Part shown: piece by piece, positions 34,323 to 43,769 of the stretch
Layout: each line of letters opens with the position of its first letter
Position numbering within the stretch: position 1 is the first letter of the stretch
Assembly (NCBI GenBank): GCA_964388275.1
Contig: CAYLZD010000005.1
Location: 62,001-126,000, forward strand
Direction of reading: 5' to 3'
DNA length: 64,000 nt
From: JARYLZ01 sp964388275
Lineage (GTDB): Bacteria > Bacteroidota > Ignavibacteria > SZUA-365
Notes under the pieces: model-generated
What the model saw: the letters and a program-made list of their open reading frames with translations, nothing else
Told to the model about the DNA's origin: nothing
Databases searched by the model: none
Program-made: the position numbers and the translations under genes

Positions 34323-37300
34323 ATGAGACCATGGAATCTCGCGGTCGACAACAGGGTCGCCGTTTACATACTTATCCTCATTATCGTTATTATCGGGGCT
34401 CAGTCGTACATGTCCATGCCCCGCGAGGCGGCGCCCGACATCACGATACCGTACGTTATCGTTTCGGTCCCCTATGTGGGCGTAAGCCCCTCCGATATCG
34501 AAGGCCTGGTCAGCCAGCCGCTCGAACGCGAACTGAAGTCGATCAAGGACCTGAAGCAGATCACTTCCAATTCATCCGAGGGACTGTCCACGGTGTTCGT
34601 CGAATTCAATACGGGCGTCGATATCGACGAGGCCCTGCGGCGCGTGCGCGACAAGGTGAACTCGACTCGCAGCAAGCTCCCGGGCGACATCATGGAGCCG
34701 ATAGTGAGGGAGATCAACCTCAGCGAATTCCCGATCATGTACATCGCCGTGGGCGGGAAAATCGGTCTCTCTCGTCTGAAAGAAATCGCCGAATCCCTCA
34801 AGGATGACATCGAGACTATACCCGGCGTGATCGGCGCCGACATCTCCGGCGGCCTGGAACCCGAAGTGCAGGTCAACTGCGACGTAAACCGCCTGAAGGG
34901 TTACCAGATTAGTTTCGACGACGTCATTAACGCCGTCCGGGCCGAAAATGTCACGATTCCGGGCGGCGCCATCGACAACAGCAGGACCGATTTCTCGGTC
35001 CGCGTTCCCGGCGAGTACAAAACGCCGAAGCCGATCGAGGACATAGTGGTCAAGATGCGGAACGGTGAGCCGATTTATCTGCGCGATGTGGCGGATCTCA
35101 AATATGAATTCGAGGATCGAAAGACGTACAGCCGCTTGAACGGCGAGCAGGTGGTCACGGTGGCCGTGAAGAAGAGGGCCGGTGAGAATCTGGTCCGAAT
35201 CGCGGACGAAACCAAGGAGCTGGTGGAAAAGGCCAAGGCCGGACTGCCGGAAGGCATAACCCTTAGCATCACGAACGACCAGTCGATATTCATCAAGCGC
35301 ATGGTGAACGAACTCGAGAACAGCATCATGACAGGCATGTTCCTGGTCATCATGATTCTCTTCATGTTTTTCGGCATCAAGAACGCCATGCTCATCAGCA
35401 CCGCCATACCGCTCTCGATGCTCATCGGTTTCATCATACTCCACGCCATGGGAATCACGCTGAATTTCGTCGTTCTGTTCTCGCTCGTACTGATATTGGG
35501 CATAGTGGTGGACGACGCGATAGTTGTGATCGAGAACATTTACAGGCATCAGCAGGAATTCGGGCAGGATCTGATAAAGGCCGCGAAGGAAGCCACGCGC
35601 GAGGTGGCCATACCGGTCGCAACTTCGACCTTCACGACGGTGGCCGCTTTCATACCCCTGTTGTTCTGGCCCGGTGTCGTCGGCGATTTCATGAGCTATC
35701 TTCCAATAACCCTGATCTCCACGATGCTGGCGTCGCTTTTCGTGGCCTATGTGATAAGCCCTGTGCAGGGATCGAAGTTCATAGATTACAAAAGGGAGAT
35801 CGCCAAGGCGAAAAAGGATCTCGAGCATCCGTCCGTTTGGCGCCGCTACAATCCCTTTACCTTCCTGTATCACTGGGTCGACGAGAAATTCTTTCCCGCG
35901 GCCCAGGCCAACTATCTGCGCGTGCTGCGTCTGGCGTTCAGGCACAAATTTGCGACGCTCGCCGCCACTTTCGGCTTGATGTTCCTGACCTTCGCGCTTT
36001 TCGGCATTTTCAACGCCGGCGTGGTTTTCTTTCCCGAAACCGAACCGAACCTCGTGACAGTGAACATCTCGATGCCTCCCGGAACCCCGCTCGACGTCAC
36101 CAACGGCACGACGCTCGAAGTGGAAAAACGCATCGAAGGAGTTCAGGGTTTCGGCGATGTGGAATTCAACGTGGCAAACGTCGGCACATCGAACAATCCT
36201 TTCGACTTCGGTTCAGGCGGCATTTCCAACAAAGCGCAGGTTTCGGTCAGTTTCTATGAAAAAGACAAGAGAAGCGACAGTCCGACGCGCGTCCTTGAAC
36301 GCATCCGCGCCGCTTCGGCCGGCATACCCGGCGCCGAGATCAAGGTTGACAAGCAGCAGATGGGCCCCCCGGTCGGCGCGGCCGTCAGCATCGAAATCTC
36401 AGGCGACGACTTCAGCAAGCTCCACACGCTGTCGGAGCGGGTGAAGGGCATGATAAAAAGTGTTCCGGGTCTTGTGGATTTGAAGGACGACTATAACGCC
36501 GGCAAACCGGAGATACAGGTTGTCGTGGATCGCGAAAAGGCCGCTTTACTGGAAATGAACACAGGCCAGATCGCGAGCGTGGTCCGCACCGCCGTCAACG
36601 GCACGGAGGCGTCCAAATACCGGGTCGGTGAAGACGAATACAAGATCACTGTCCGGCTTCGCAAGGAACAGCGAGAATCGCCCGCCGATATCGAGAATCT
36701 GAGCATCACTTTTATGAACCGGCGGGGCACCCTCATGTCGGTTCCGCTGGTGTCGGTGGCGGATGTGGTCCGGAGCAGCGGCCTTTCGGCCATCAAGCGC
36801 AAGGATATGAAGCGGGTGATCACGATCACAGGCGATGCTCAGGGACGCCTGGCGAACGACGTTCTGACCGAGGTCAAGCGGAGATTGGCAGGAATCGAAC
36901 TGCCGGAGGATTACGAATTGAGTTATTCCGGCCAGGAAGAAGAACAGAACAAAGCCGGCGCCTTTCTTTTCCGAGCCCTGATCATCACTCTGCTGCTTGT
37001 TTTTCTGATCATCGTCAGCGAGTTCAATTCCGTCAAAATCCCAACGGTCATCATGATCTCGGTGCTTCTCTCGCTGATAGGAGTGTTCATGGGCATGATC
37101 ATCACCCAGACTCCTTTCAGCATAGTCATGACCGGAGTGGGGGTGATAGCGCTGGCCGGCATCGTCGTCAAAAATGCCATCGTGCTTCTGGATTTCACCA
37201 AGCAATTGAAGCGCGGAGGCATGTCGCTGGAGGAATCGTTGCTCGAAGCCGGACGTGTGCGTCTGCGACCTGTCATACTTACGGCCGTGTCCACGATTCT

Positions 37301-37547
37301 CGGAATTTTTCCCCTGGCGACGGGTTTCGACTTCGACTGGCGTGAACTTCACTTCGTCATCGGCGCCGAGTCCGGCGCTTTATGGCGGCCGCTCGGTGTT
37401 GCGATCATTTTCGGCCTGGGCGTTTCAACGTTTCTGACTCTCGTGATAGTGCCGACTTATTATGCATGGGCCGAGCAGACCACACGGAAATTCAACATGA
37501 AGGTCAAATCCCTTTTCGGCCGCGGAACGGCGGAGGCCGGCGCCTGA
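34323..37547 (+). CDS. RND efflux permease (AcrB/HAE1 type)
   Basis: 1,074 residues from ATG 34323: full length for an RND pump with twelve membrane segments, two large porter/docking loops and two homologous halves. Visible signatures are the N-terminal AVDNRVAVYILILIIVIIGAQSYMSMPREAAPDI, the proton-relay helix GIVVDDAIVVIENIYRH (Asp-Asp, about residue 395) and IVVKNAIVLLDFTKQLK in the second half (about 955). Proton-driven export of drugs or envelope lipids from the periplasm; substrate unknown. An in-frame upstream start is rejected as it overlaps the adaptor. Confidence 0.96.
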   Translation: MRPWNLAVDNRVAVYILILIIVIIGAQSYMSMPREAAPDITIPYVIVSVPYVGVSPSDIEGLVSQPLERELKSIKDLKQITSNSSEGLSTVFVEFNTGVDIDEALRRVRDKVNSTRSKLPGDIMEPIVREINLSEFPIMYIAVGGKIGLSRLKEIAESLKDDIETIPGVIGADISGGLEPEVQVNCDVNRLKGYQISFDDVINAVRAENVTIPGGAIDNSRTDFSVRVPGEYKTPKPIEDIVVKMRNGEPIYLRDVADLKYEFEDRKTYSRLNGEQVVTVAVKKRAGENLVRIADETKELVEKAKAGLPEGITLSITNDQSIFIKRMVNELENSIMTGMFLVIMILFMFFGIKNAMLISTAIPLSMLIGFIILHAMGITLNFVVLFSLVLILGIVVDDAIVVIENIYRHQQEFGQDLIKAAKEATREVAIPVATSTFTTVAAFIPLLFWPGVVGDFMSYLPITLISTMLASLFVAYVISPVQGSKFIDYKREIAKAKKDLEHPSVWRRYNPFTFLYHWVDEKFFPAAQANYLRVLRLAFRHKFATLAATFGLMFLTFALFGIFNAGVVFFPETEPNLVTVNISMPPGTPLDVTNGTTLEVEKRIEGVQGFGDVEFNVANVGTSNNPFDFGSGGISNKAQVSVSFYEKDKRSDSPTRVLERIRAASAGIPGAEIKVDKQQMGPPVGAAVSIEISGDDFSKLHTLSERVKGMIKSVPGLVDLKDDYNAGKPEIQVVVDREKAALLEMNTGQIASVVRTAVNGTEASKYRVGEDEYKITVRLRKEQRESPADIENLSITFMNRRGTLMSVPLVSVADVVRSSGLSAIKRKDMKRVITITGDAQGRLANDVLTEVKRRLAGIELPEDYELSYSGQEEEQNKAGAFLFRALIITLLLVFLIIVSEFNSVKIPTVIMISVLLSLIGVFMGMIITQTPFSIVMTGVGVIALAGIVVKNAIVLLDFTKQLKRGGMSLEESLLEAGRVRLRPVILTAVSTILGIFPLATGFDFDWRELHFVIGAESGALWRPLGVAIIFGLGVSTFLTLVIVPTYYAWAEQTTRKFNMKVKSLFGRGTAEAGA

Positions 37548-37577
37548 TGCCTGAAGAATAAAAGCATACTGTTCCTT

Positions 37578-37606
37578 TTGCCATTTAACGCATAATTCGC
37601 TATTTT
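37578..37606 (+). promoter_or_regulatory. Candidate promoter in front of ffh
   Basis: TTGCCA (37578-37583, 5 of 6 of the -35 consensus) and TATTTT (37601-37606, 4 of 6) are exactly 17 bp apart. CATAAT at 37591-37596 is an alternative -10. Transcription would begin at or inside the hairpin that follows. Confidence 0.4.
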
Positions 37607-37608
37607 TC

Positions 37609-37639
37609 ATGGCTCTTGCATAGAAGAGCCATTTTTTTT
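37609..37639 (+). terminator. Strong Rho-independent terminator between RND operon and ffh
   Basis: A perfect 9-bp stem ATGGCTCTT (37609-37617) with AAGAGCCAT (37624-37632), loop GCATAG, then a T-run to 37639. It ends 11 bp before the ffh start, close enough to affect ffh as well as the RND operon. Confidence 0.9.
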
Positions 37640-37650
37640 GGATTTGAAGG

Positions 37651-38982
37651 ATGTTCGAAGCTCTATCGGAAAAACTTGACAATGCTTTGCGCCGCATTCG
37701 CGGAGAGCATCGCATATCTGAAGCGAACGTGGAGGAATCCCTGCGCGAGGTTCGGCGCGCGCTGTTGGATGCGGACGTCAACTTCCAGGTTGTCAAGGAG
37801 TTCATCGAATCGGTGAAAACGCGCGCTCTCGGGCAGGATGTCCTGAAGAGCCTCACACCGGGCCAGCAGATCGTGAAGATCATTCATGATGAGCTGATGC
37901 TGCTCATGGGTTCCGAGCGCGCGGATCTGCGCGCTCCCAAGTCCGGTCCGATGATCATCCTGATCGCCGGCCTTCAAGGGTCGGGCAAAACCACATTCGC
38001 CGGGAAGCTGGCCCTGAGCTTGAAGGAGAAGGGCCGCTCACCCCTGCTGGTGGCCGCGGACGTTTACCGCCCGGCGGCGATCGGCCAGTTGAAGATGCTG
38101 GCTCAGAGCATAGATGTTCCAGTATACACCGGGGATGAACGGACACCCGTGCGTATAGCCGAGGAAGCGCTCGAACATGCGCGTAAAAACCTCAGGGACG
38201 CGGTTATTATCGATACCGCCGGCCGCTTGAGCATCGACGAGCAGATGATGCAGGAGGTCGCGGACATCAAACAGAAGGTGCGGCCCACCGAAATTCTTTT
38301 CGTCGTGGATTCCATGACGGGCCAGGATGCAGTCAATACCGCCAAGGCCTTCCATGACCGTCTCGATTTCGACGGCGTAATACTGACGAAGCTGGACGGC
38401 GACACAAGAGGCGGCGCGGCGCTTTCGATCAGGAAAGTTGTCGACAAGCCGATCAAGTTCGTCAGCATCGGCGAGAAGCTGGACGCTCTCGAAGTGTTCC
38501 ATCCCGACCGCATGGCCTCCCGCATACTCGGCATGGGCGATATCGTCACGCTCGCGGAAAAAGCGCAGGAACAGTTCGACGACGCCGAAGCCGAGAAGCT
38601 CGAGCGCAAAATGCGCAAGAACCAGTTTACGCTCGAGGATTTCTATTCGCAATTGCAGACGCTCAAAAAGATGGGACCGTTAACCTCGCTGCTCGAGATG
38701 ATTCCCGGTATGGGCAAGGCGATGAAGGGCATGGAGGTTGACGACAAGGCGTTCACGCGGGTGGAGGCCATCATTTTATCCATGACATTCGAGGAGAGGC
38801 GGAAACCGGCCATAATCAACGGCAGCCGGCGCAAACGTATCGCGGCAGGGAGCGGAACCACCGTGCAGGATGTCAATCGCCTACTCAAGCAGTTCGACGA
38901 GATGCAAAAAATGATGAAGCGCCTGACCAAGGGAGGCGCCCGGCAGTTTGCGCGCGGCTTTACGAGCGGCAATATTTCATAA
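37651..38982 (+). CDS. ffh: Signal recognition particle protein Ffh (SRP54)
   Basis: 443 residues: N domain (FEALSEKLDNALRRI), G domain with P-loop GLQGSGKTTFAGKLA (about 108), DTAGR (about 190), TKLDGDTRGGAAL (about 247) and the M domain with Met-rich segments and the RNA-binding SGTTVQDVNRLLKQF (about 408). It targets nascent membrane proteins co-translationally with 4.5S RNA and FtsY. AAGG abuts the ATG and GGA lies 8 bp upstream. It heads the classic ffh-rpsP-rimM-trmD-rplS cluster. Confidence 0.97.
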   Translation: MFEALSEKLDNALRRIRGEHRISEANVEESLREVRRALLDADVNFQVVKEFIESVKTRALGQDVLKSLTPGQQIVKIIHDELMLLMGSERADLRAPKSGPMIILIAGLQGSGKTTFAGKLALSLKEKGRSPLLVAADVYRPAAIGQLKMLAQSIDVPVYTGDERTPVRIAEEALEHARKNLRDAVIIDTAGRLSIDEQMMQEVADIKQKVRPTEILFVVDSMTGQDAVNTAKAFHDRLDFDGVILTKLDGDTRGGAALSIRKVVDKPIKFVSIGEKLDALEVFHPDRMASRILGMGDIVTLAEKAQEQFDDAEAEKLERKMRKNQFTLEDFYSQLQTLKKMGPLTSLLEMIPGMGKAMKGMEVDDKAFTRVEAIILSMTFEERRKPAIINGSRRKRIAAGSGTTVQDVNRLLKQFDEMQKMMKRLTKGGARQFARGFTSGNIS

Positions 38983-39027
38983 ACGGATAAAGATTTTTCT
39001 TTTCACACTATACGGAGGTTACACACA

Positions 39028-39456
39028 GTGGTCAAGATACGCTTGCAGCGCCGGGGCAGGAAAAAGCTTCCTGTCTACAAGGTTGTCGCGGCGGACTCTC
39101 GTTTCCCGCGGGATGGTCGCTTCATTGAAGAACTCGGTCATTACGAGCCGTTCCGCACACCGGCAATGGTGAAAATCGAACGCGAAAGAGTACGCTACTG
39201 GCTTGGAGTAGGCGCCCAACCTACGGATACCGTGCGCAGCCTGCTCAGACGCGAGGGACTATTTCTCGAAATGAATCTGGAACGCAAAGGCAAGAGCGCT
39301 GAAGAGATCAGCGCCCGGCTCGATGCATGGAGAGAAGCAGCCGTGAAGCGCCTGGCCGCGGGCAAATCCCGTAAGCAACTGCGCAGAGAGAAAAAAGCCG
39401 CCGTCGGGCAGGGCGAAGCCGCCGAAACCCCGGCAGCCGCGGAAACAGCTTCATAA
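39028..39456 (+). CDS. rpsP: Ribosomal protein bS16
   Basis: 142 residues from GTG 39028 preceded by GGAGG. The S16 core is complete (VKIRLQRRGRKKLPVYKVVAADSR, then GHYEPF and the LGVGAQPTDTV turn, about 1-82). A Lys/Ala/Glu-rich tail of about 50 residues extends beyond the E. coli length, as in many Bacteroidota. Small subunit assembly protein. The spacer to ffh is 45 bp with an AT-rich stretch and CTATACGG that may be a weak -10. Confidence 0.96.
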   Translation: MVKIRLQRRGRKKLPVYKVVAADSRFPRDGRFIEELGHYEPFRTPAMVKIERERVRYWLGVGAQPTDTVRSLLRREGLFLEMNLERKGKSAEEISARLDAWREAAVKRLAAGKSRKQLRREKKAAVGQGEAAETPAAAETAS

Positions 39457-39545
39457 CGCGGACGCCGATCAGCGGAGCGCGAGCGGCGTTTCTCCGGATT
39501 TCGAAGCGCTTGCCTCGATACCGGCCGAAAAGGATTCGTAATTTC

Positions 39546-40070
39546 ATGACTCAGGACCTTTGTCTTATCGCGGATATAACGGCCGCCCAAGGATTGCGGG
39601 GCGGATTGCGTCTGCGTCCGCATTCCGACATTGCCGGCCGTTTCCTGAAGCTCGGAAGGGTTCTGGTGGGTGGATCGGCGGACGACGCGCGAGAAATGGA
39701 GGTGACGTCGGCGGAAGAGAATCCTCGCCGCGTGGTTGTCTTTCTGAAAGGGGTGGAGACGCGCAGCGATGCCGAGGCGCTCGTCGGTTCGAAGGTGTAT
39801 GTCGGGCAGGATGAAATGATGCCTCCGCCGGCGGGCAAGCATTTCATACACGACTTGATCGGCTGCGCCGTCTGCGGTGAGGGCGTTCCCGACGGCATTG
39901 TAAAGGATGTGCTCGCGCTTCCGGGGCAGGATGTATACGTGGTCGATTGCGGCGGCAGGGAATTCCTGGTGCCGGCCGTGCCCGAGATCGTAACCGATGT
40001 CGACACCGTCGCCCGAAGGATCACGATGGTTCCGATCGAAGGATTGTTCGGTGGGGCGTATGAGGATTGA
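39546..40070 (+). CDS. rimM: Ribosome maturation factor RimM
   Basis: 174 residues from ATG 39546. The N-terminal RimM domain (LCLIADITAAQGLRGGLRLRP, about 5-25; the family G-x-x-G-x-x-G pattern) and the C-terminal PRC-barrel (FIHDLIGCAVCGEGVPDG onward, then LVPAVPEIV) are clear. It helps mature the 30S head and binds S19. The 3' end overlaps trmD by 11 bp. Confidence 0.94.
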   Translation: MTQDLCLIADITAAQGLRGGLRLRPHSDIAGRFLKLGRVLVGGSADDAREMEVTSAEENPRRVVVFLKGVETRSDAEALVGSKVYVGQDEMMPPPAGKHFIHDLIGCAVCGEGVPDGIVKDVLALPGQDVYVVDCGGREFLVPAVPEIVTDVDTVARRITMVPIEGLFGGAYED

Positions 40071-40740
40071 CGTTCTCACAGGTTTTCCTTCCCTGTTCAA
40101 AGGTCCGCTCACCGAGAGCATCTTGAGCCGGGCGCAGAAGTCGGGTTATGCGGAAATCGTCGTTCATGATCTGCGCGATTATACGCATGACCGGCATCGC
40201 ACGATAGACGATTCGCCCTACGGCGGCGGCGCCGGCATGATCCTCAAGCCGGAGCCCATCTTCGAGTGCATGGACCGGCTGAGGTCGGAGCGCGCATACG
40301 ATGAAGTGATTCTTACAACGGCTTCCGGCTTGAAATACGATCAGGAGGAAGCGACACGGCTTTCCCTCAAGGGCGCCGTCGCGGTGATCTGCGGGCGGTA
40401 CAAGGGAGTCGACGAGCGCGTGCGCCAGGCGCTGGTCACCAGGGAAATCTCGATCGGGGATTATGTGCTGACGGGCGGCGAACTTGCGGCCATGGTCATT
40501 ATTGACAGCGTGGTCCGCCTGCTGCCGGGAGTACTCGGCGACGCCGAATCGCTCTTGAGCGATTCCTTCATGGAAGGCGCCCTCGATTGCGCGTGGTACA
40601 CGCGTCCCGCCGAATACAGGGGAATGCGAGTTCCCGAAGAGCTGATGACCGGAAATCACGCCGGCATCGCTCGCTGGAGGTCGGAACAATCGGCAAAATT
40701 CACCAGGGAACGCCGTCCGGATCTGCCGGCCGCCGAGTGA
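40060..40740 (+). CDS. trmD: tRNA (guanine-37-N1) methyltransferase TrmD
   Basis: 226 residues from ATG 40060, inside the rimM end. The SPOUT trefoil knot is visible: VLTGFPSLFKGPL start, YTHDRHRTIDDSPYGGGAGM (about 40-60), CGRYKGVDERVRQAL (about 111), ISIGDYVLTGGELAAM (about 130) and the C-terminal domain with the RPAEYRGMRVPE and GNHAGIARWR segments. It methylates G37 to prevent +1 frameshifting. Confidence 0.97.
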   Translation: MRIDVLTGFPSLFKGPLTESILSRAQKSGYAEIVVHDLRDYTHDRHRTIDDSPYGGGAGMILKPEPIFECMDRLRSERAYDEVILTTASGLKYDQEEATRLSLKGAVAVICGRYKGVDERVRQALVTREISIGDYVLTGGELAAMVIIDSVVRLLPGVLGDAESLLSDSFMEGALDCAWYTRPAEYRGMRVPEELMTGNHAGIARWRSEQSAKFTRERRPDLPAAE

Positions 40741-40810
40741 ATCACGTCCCGCAAAGATGAATGCAGATTTTGGGTTATATTATTCACAGAGAGATGCTGA
40801 AGGAACAACA

Positions 40811-41149
40811 ATGAACAAGATCGACCTACTGGAACAATCGCTGATGAAAAGCGACATTCCGCAGTTTTTCCCCGGAGACATCGTCAGTGTGCACGTGCGC
40901 GTTGTCGAAGGGGACAAGGAACGGATACAGGAATTTCAGGGCATAGTCATCGCGATGCGCGGCGGCGGAATGAAGAAGACCTTCACTGTCCGTAAAATTT
41001 CCGACGGCGTAGGCGTCGAGCGCATCTTCCCAATGCATTCGCCCACAATTGCGCGCATTGTCAAGGTGCGCAGCGGCAACGTCCGCCGGGCCAAGCTCTT
41101 CTATTTGCGCAATCTCGCTGCCAAGCAGGTGCGCGCGAAGACCACCTGA
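40811..41149 (+). CDS. rplS: Ribosomal protein bL19
   Basis: 112 residues from ATG 40811, with AAGGA upstream. The L19 features PQFFPGDIVSVHVRVVEGDKERIQEFQGIVIA (about 15-47), TFTVRKISDGVGVERIFPMHSP (about 57-78) and RRAKLFYLR (about 92) are complete. It lies at the 30S-50S interface. The 70-bp spacer before it contains TATATT (about 40776) as a possible -10. Last gene of the SRP/ribosome cluster. Confidence 0.97.
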   Translation: MNKIDLLEQSLMKSDIPQFFPGDIVSVHVRVVEGDKERIQEFQGIVIAMRGGGMKKTFTVRKISDGVGVERIFPMHSPTIARIVKVRSGNVRRAKLFYLRNLAAKQVRAKTT

Positions 41150-41206
41150 CGCGGAGATGCCGCGGGAGGGCGCCCGCCGGTCTTCGCCGCCCGTGAGATC
41201 CGTACC

Positions 41207-42019
41207 ATGGTAATCGCCGTTGGACAGCCCTGGATGAATCCTTTCCTCGACGCCTGCGTCGAGGAATTCGCGGAAGGACGCGGCGCTCTCCATCTGGATT
41301 CGGAGGAAAATATCCGATGGATGCTTCTCGAACAACAATGCCCCGCCGCCGTCGTTCCACCGTCCACCCTGGCGCGGAACACGGCTGAATTGTCCCTCTT
41401 GCCCAATCCTGCCGTATCGGCCGTGGGCCCGACATCGGACGTGTTGCTCGTGTTCAATCCCGACCTGCGCCTCATCAAAACCGTCGGCGCGCGCTTTCCC
41501 GAAAGCCAGGAGGCGATGCTGGCAGGGGTGGTTTTAAGGGAAAAGCACGGAATGTCGCCCGTCTTCCACAAACTCGATGCGACGACGGAAGAAGGACTCG
41601 CGCGCTATGATGCGGTTCTCGTGTGCGAATCCGGTGTTTCCCTCCGTAACCCGACTTATTCCGCCAGTTTGGATATCGTCGACGAGTGGTTCGATATGAC
41701 GCAGCTTCCTTTCGTCCGCGCCGTCGGCGCCGCGTGGGACGGCCTCATCACAGAGGACCTCTGCGGCAAAATCTCGCGGGCCGCCGCCGCCGCCGACACG
41801 GCGGCCGTCGCCGCGTTAAGACGAGAGCTCGAAGCGGGTGCCGCTGCTGATGCGGCGAATATTATTCCAGGCCATTACCGATTCGTCCTCGACGATGACT
41901 CGCATCGAGGCATGGAGGAATTCTTCCGATTGTGCTTCTTCCACGGCTTGCACAGTGACATCCCCTCGTTCCGTCTTTGGTCGCCTTCCGGAGCCGCGAA
42001 ATTGTCCCCGGCTTCCTGA
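41207..42019 (+). CDS. MqnA/MqnD-like periplasmic-binding-fold protein
   Basis: 270 residues with no signal peptide. It has the two-lobed binding-protein layout of the MqnA/MqnD family: an N-terminal VGQPWMNPF strand (compare VGxISYLNxxPF), a mid part AVGPTSDVLLVF with a serine-rich turn, and SLDIVDEWFDMTQLPFVRAVGAA (about 154-176), close to the LDLGEEWxxxTGLPFVFAVWA motif of MqnA. MqnA is chorismate dehydratase of the futalosine menaquinone route. It is more divergent than typical MqnA, and no other mqn gene is near, so the reaction is uncertain; a related non-menaquinone function is possible. Confidence 0.55.
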   Translation: MVIAVGQPWMNPFLDACVEEFAEGRGALHLDSEENIRWMLLEQQCPAAVVPPSTLARNTAELSLLPNPAVSAVGPTSDVLLVFNPDLRLIKTVGARFPESQEAMLAGVVLREKHGMSPVFHKLDATTEEGLARYDAVLVCESGVSLRNPTYSASLDIVDEWFDMTQLPFVRAVGAAWDGLITEDLCGKISRAAAAADTAAVAALRRELEAGAAADAANIIPGHYRFVLDDDSHRGMEEFFRLCFFHGLHSDIPSFRLWSPSGAAKLSPAS

Positions 42020-42050
42020 CCGGGGCGTCCGCTTTTCAATCCAGAGAGTG

Positions 42051-43763
42051 ATGATAACAACACTTACAGTCCGGGATTTTGCGCTGATCGAGCATCTGCG
42101 CCTGGATCTGTCTACGGGTCTTACCGTGGTGACGGGCGAGACAGGCGCGGGAAAATCCATTGTGGTGGACGCTCTTGGGCTGGCACTGGGCGAGCGTGCC
42201 GACAGCGCGATGGTGCGTGACGGCGCTCGGAAGGCGATCGTTGAACTTGAGATCTCGGCCGAAGGACTCGAAGCCGGGAAGGAACAAATTGAAACTCTGG
42301 GCGCGGACTGGCAGCCCGTGCTTATATTGCGAAGGGAAATCCCGGCGAAAGGCGTGAGCCGTTGTTTCATCAATGATAGTCCCGCGCCCGTTTCCGTGCT
42401 GCGGGAGTTCGGCGACCGCATTGTCGACATTCACGGACAGCATGAACACCAATCGCTGCTGCGCTCCGAAACCCATATCGGCATACTTGATTCGTTCGCC
42501 GGCCACGGCGGACTGCTGGCGGAATACGCGGATGCCCGCAATAAACTGTGCGAAGTATCACGGAAACTGTCTTCGGCGCGTCTGGACAAAGAGCGCCTGC
42601 ATGCACGGAGATCGGAGATCGGCGGCCGACTGAAACAGATCGACGCCGTCGATCCCCGGGAAGGCGAGGATGACGATCTCGAGCGCGATTTGAAAGTTGC
42701 GGAGCACGCCGAGCGCATCGCGGCGCTGGCGCACGAGCTCCTCGACGTTTTGTACGACGGCGAAGGGAATGCGGCGGATTCGCTGGGCCGCGCAAGACGA
42801 TGCTTGTCGGAACTGTCTTCAATCGACTCGTCAACGGCCCAGTTGGCCGGCGAGATCGATTCGGCCACGGCGTCGGTAGGGGAAGTGGCGAGGACATTGC
42901 GGGGCTATGCCGAGCGCGTTGAATTTCAACCAGAGCTGTGCGAAAAATTCCGGGCCCGGCTCGCGTCGATTCAGGAACTCAAACGCCGCTTCGGTTCGAC
43001 TCTTCCCGAGCTTATTGATCTTCGCAAAGCCCTCCGCCGTGAACTCGAAGGACTCGCAGACATCGATCAGACCATAGCGACGCTTGAAACGGCGCTCCGA
43101 GATGCGCGCGTTCCCGCTTCGGCAGCGGCAGCCGCCCTTCACGAATCCAGGGCGCAGGCGGCGTATTCACTGTCCTCTGCCGTGGCATCGGCGCTGGCCG
43201 GCCTCGGTATGCCGAACACGCGCTTCGAGACGCGTCTCGAATTGCTGCCGGTTGACGCCGATAAAACGGATCTGTATGTCCATATTGAGTCCCGGGAAGC
43301 GGCCGCGCAGGAGAACGGGTGCGATTCCGCGGCGTTTTTCATTTCGACGAACTTAGGCGAGGATGTCAAGCCGCTTGTGAAAGTGGCTTCAGGGGGGGAG
43401 GTGTCGCGTATCATGCTGGCCCTCAAGTCCGTTGCGGCCGGCAATCCGCGGGTGCCTGTCATGGTTTTCGATGAGATAGATACAGGGGTGAGCGGCGCGA
43501 CGGCGAGCGCGGTGGGGCGCGCCATGAAACGTCTCGCGGCCGACCATCAGATCATCGCCGTGACCCATCTGCCGCAGATCGCCGCCTGCGGTGATGCGCA
43601 TCTGCTCGCCGAAAAGAGCGATGACGGCGCGCGCACTCGAACGACCGTTCGCATGCTGGATCGCGGCGAGCGGATCCGCGAAATCGCCCGCTTACTCAGC
43701 GGCGACGTCGTGACGGATTCAGCAATCCGCGGCGCAGAAGATTTGATCAAACAGCACGGGTGA
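42051..43763 (+). CDS. recN: DNA repair ATPase RecN
   Basis: 570 residues from ATG 42051. SMC-like layout: N-terminal P-loop GETGAGKSIVVDALGLALG (about 26-44), a coiled-coil middle (about 155-370), and the C-terminal ABC half with ASGGEVSRIMLALK (signature, about 444), VFDEIDTGVSG (Walker B, about 470) and AVTHLPQIAACGDAH. RecN holds broken ends in double-strand break repair. A longer in-frame upstream region overlaps the previous gene and is not family sequence. It precedes cysS by 6 bp. Confidence 0.96.
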   Translation: MITTLTVRDFALIEHLRLDLSTGLTVVTGETGAGKSIVVDALGLALGERADSAMVRDGARKAIVELEISAEGLEAGKEQIETLGADWQPVLILRREIPAKGVSRCFINDSPAPVSVLREFGDRIVDIHGQHEHQSLLRSETHIGILDSFAGHGGLLAEYADARNKLCEVSRKLSSARLDKERLHARRSEIGGRLKQIDAVDPREGEDDDLERDLKVAEHAERIAALAHELLDVLYDGEGNAADSLGRARRCLSELSSIDSSTAQLAGEIDSATASVGEVARTLRGYAERVEFQPELCEKFRARLASIQELKRRFGSTLPELIDLRKALRRELEGLADIDQTIATLETALRDARVPASAAAAALHESRAQAAYSLSSAVASALAGLGMPNTRFETRLELLPVDADKTDLYVHIESREAAAQENGCDSAAFFISTNLGEDVKPLVKVASGGEVSRIMLALKSVAAGNPRVPVMVFDEIDTGVSGATASAVGRAMKRLAADHQIIAVTHLPQIAACGDAHLLAEKSDDGARTRTTVRMLDRGERIREIARLLSGDVVTDSAIRGAEDLIKQHG

Positions 43764-43769
43764 TGCCCA

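Noticed and set aside
34572..35945. Long minus-strand open frame across the RND pump gene
   Set aside because: Composition is His/Asp/Arg-rich antisense of a strongly conserved pump; no domain is recognisable.
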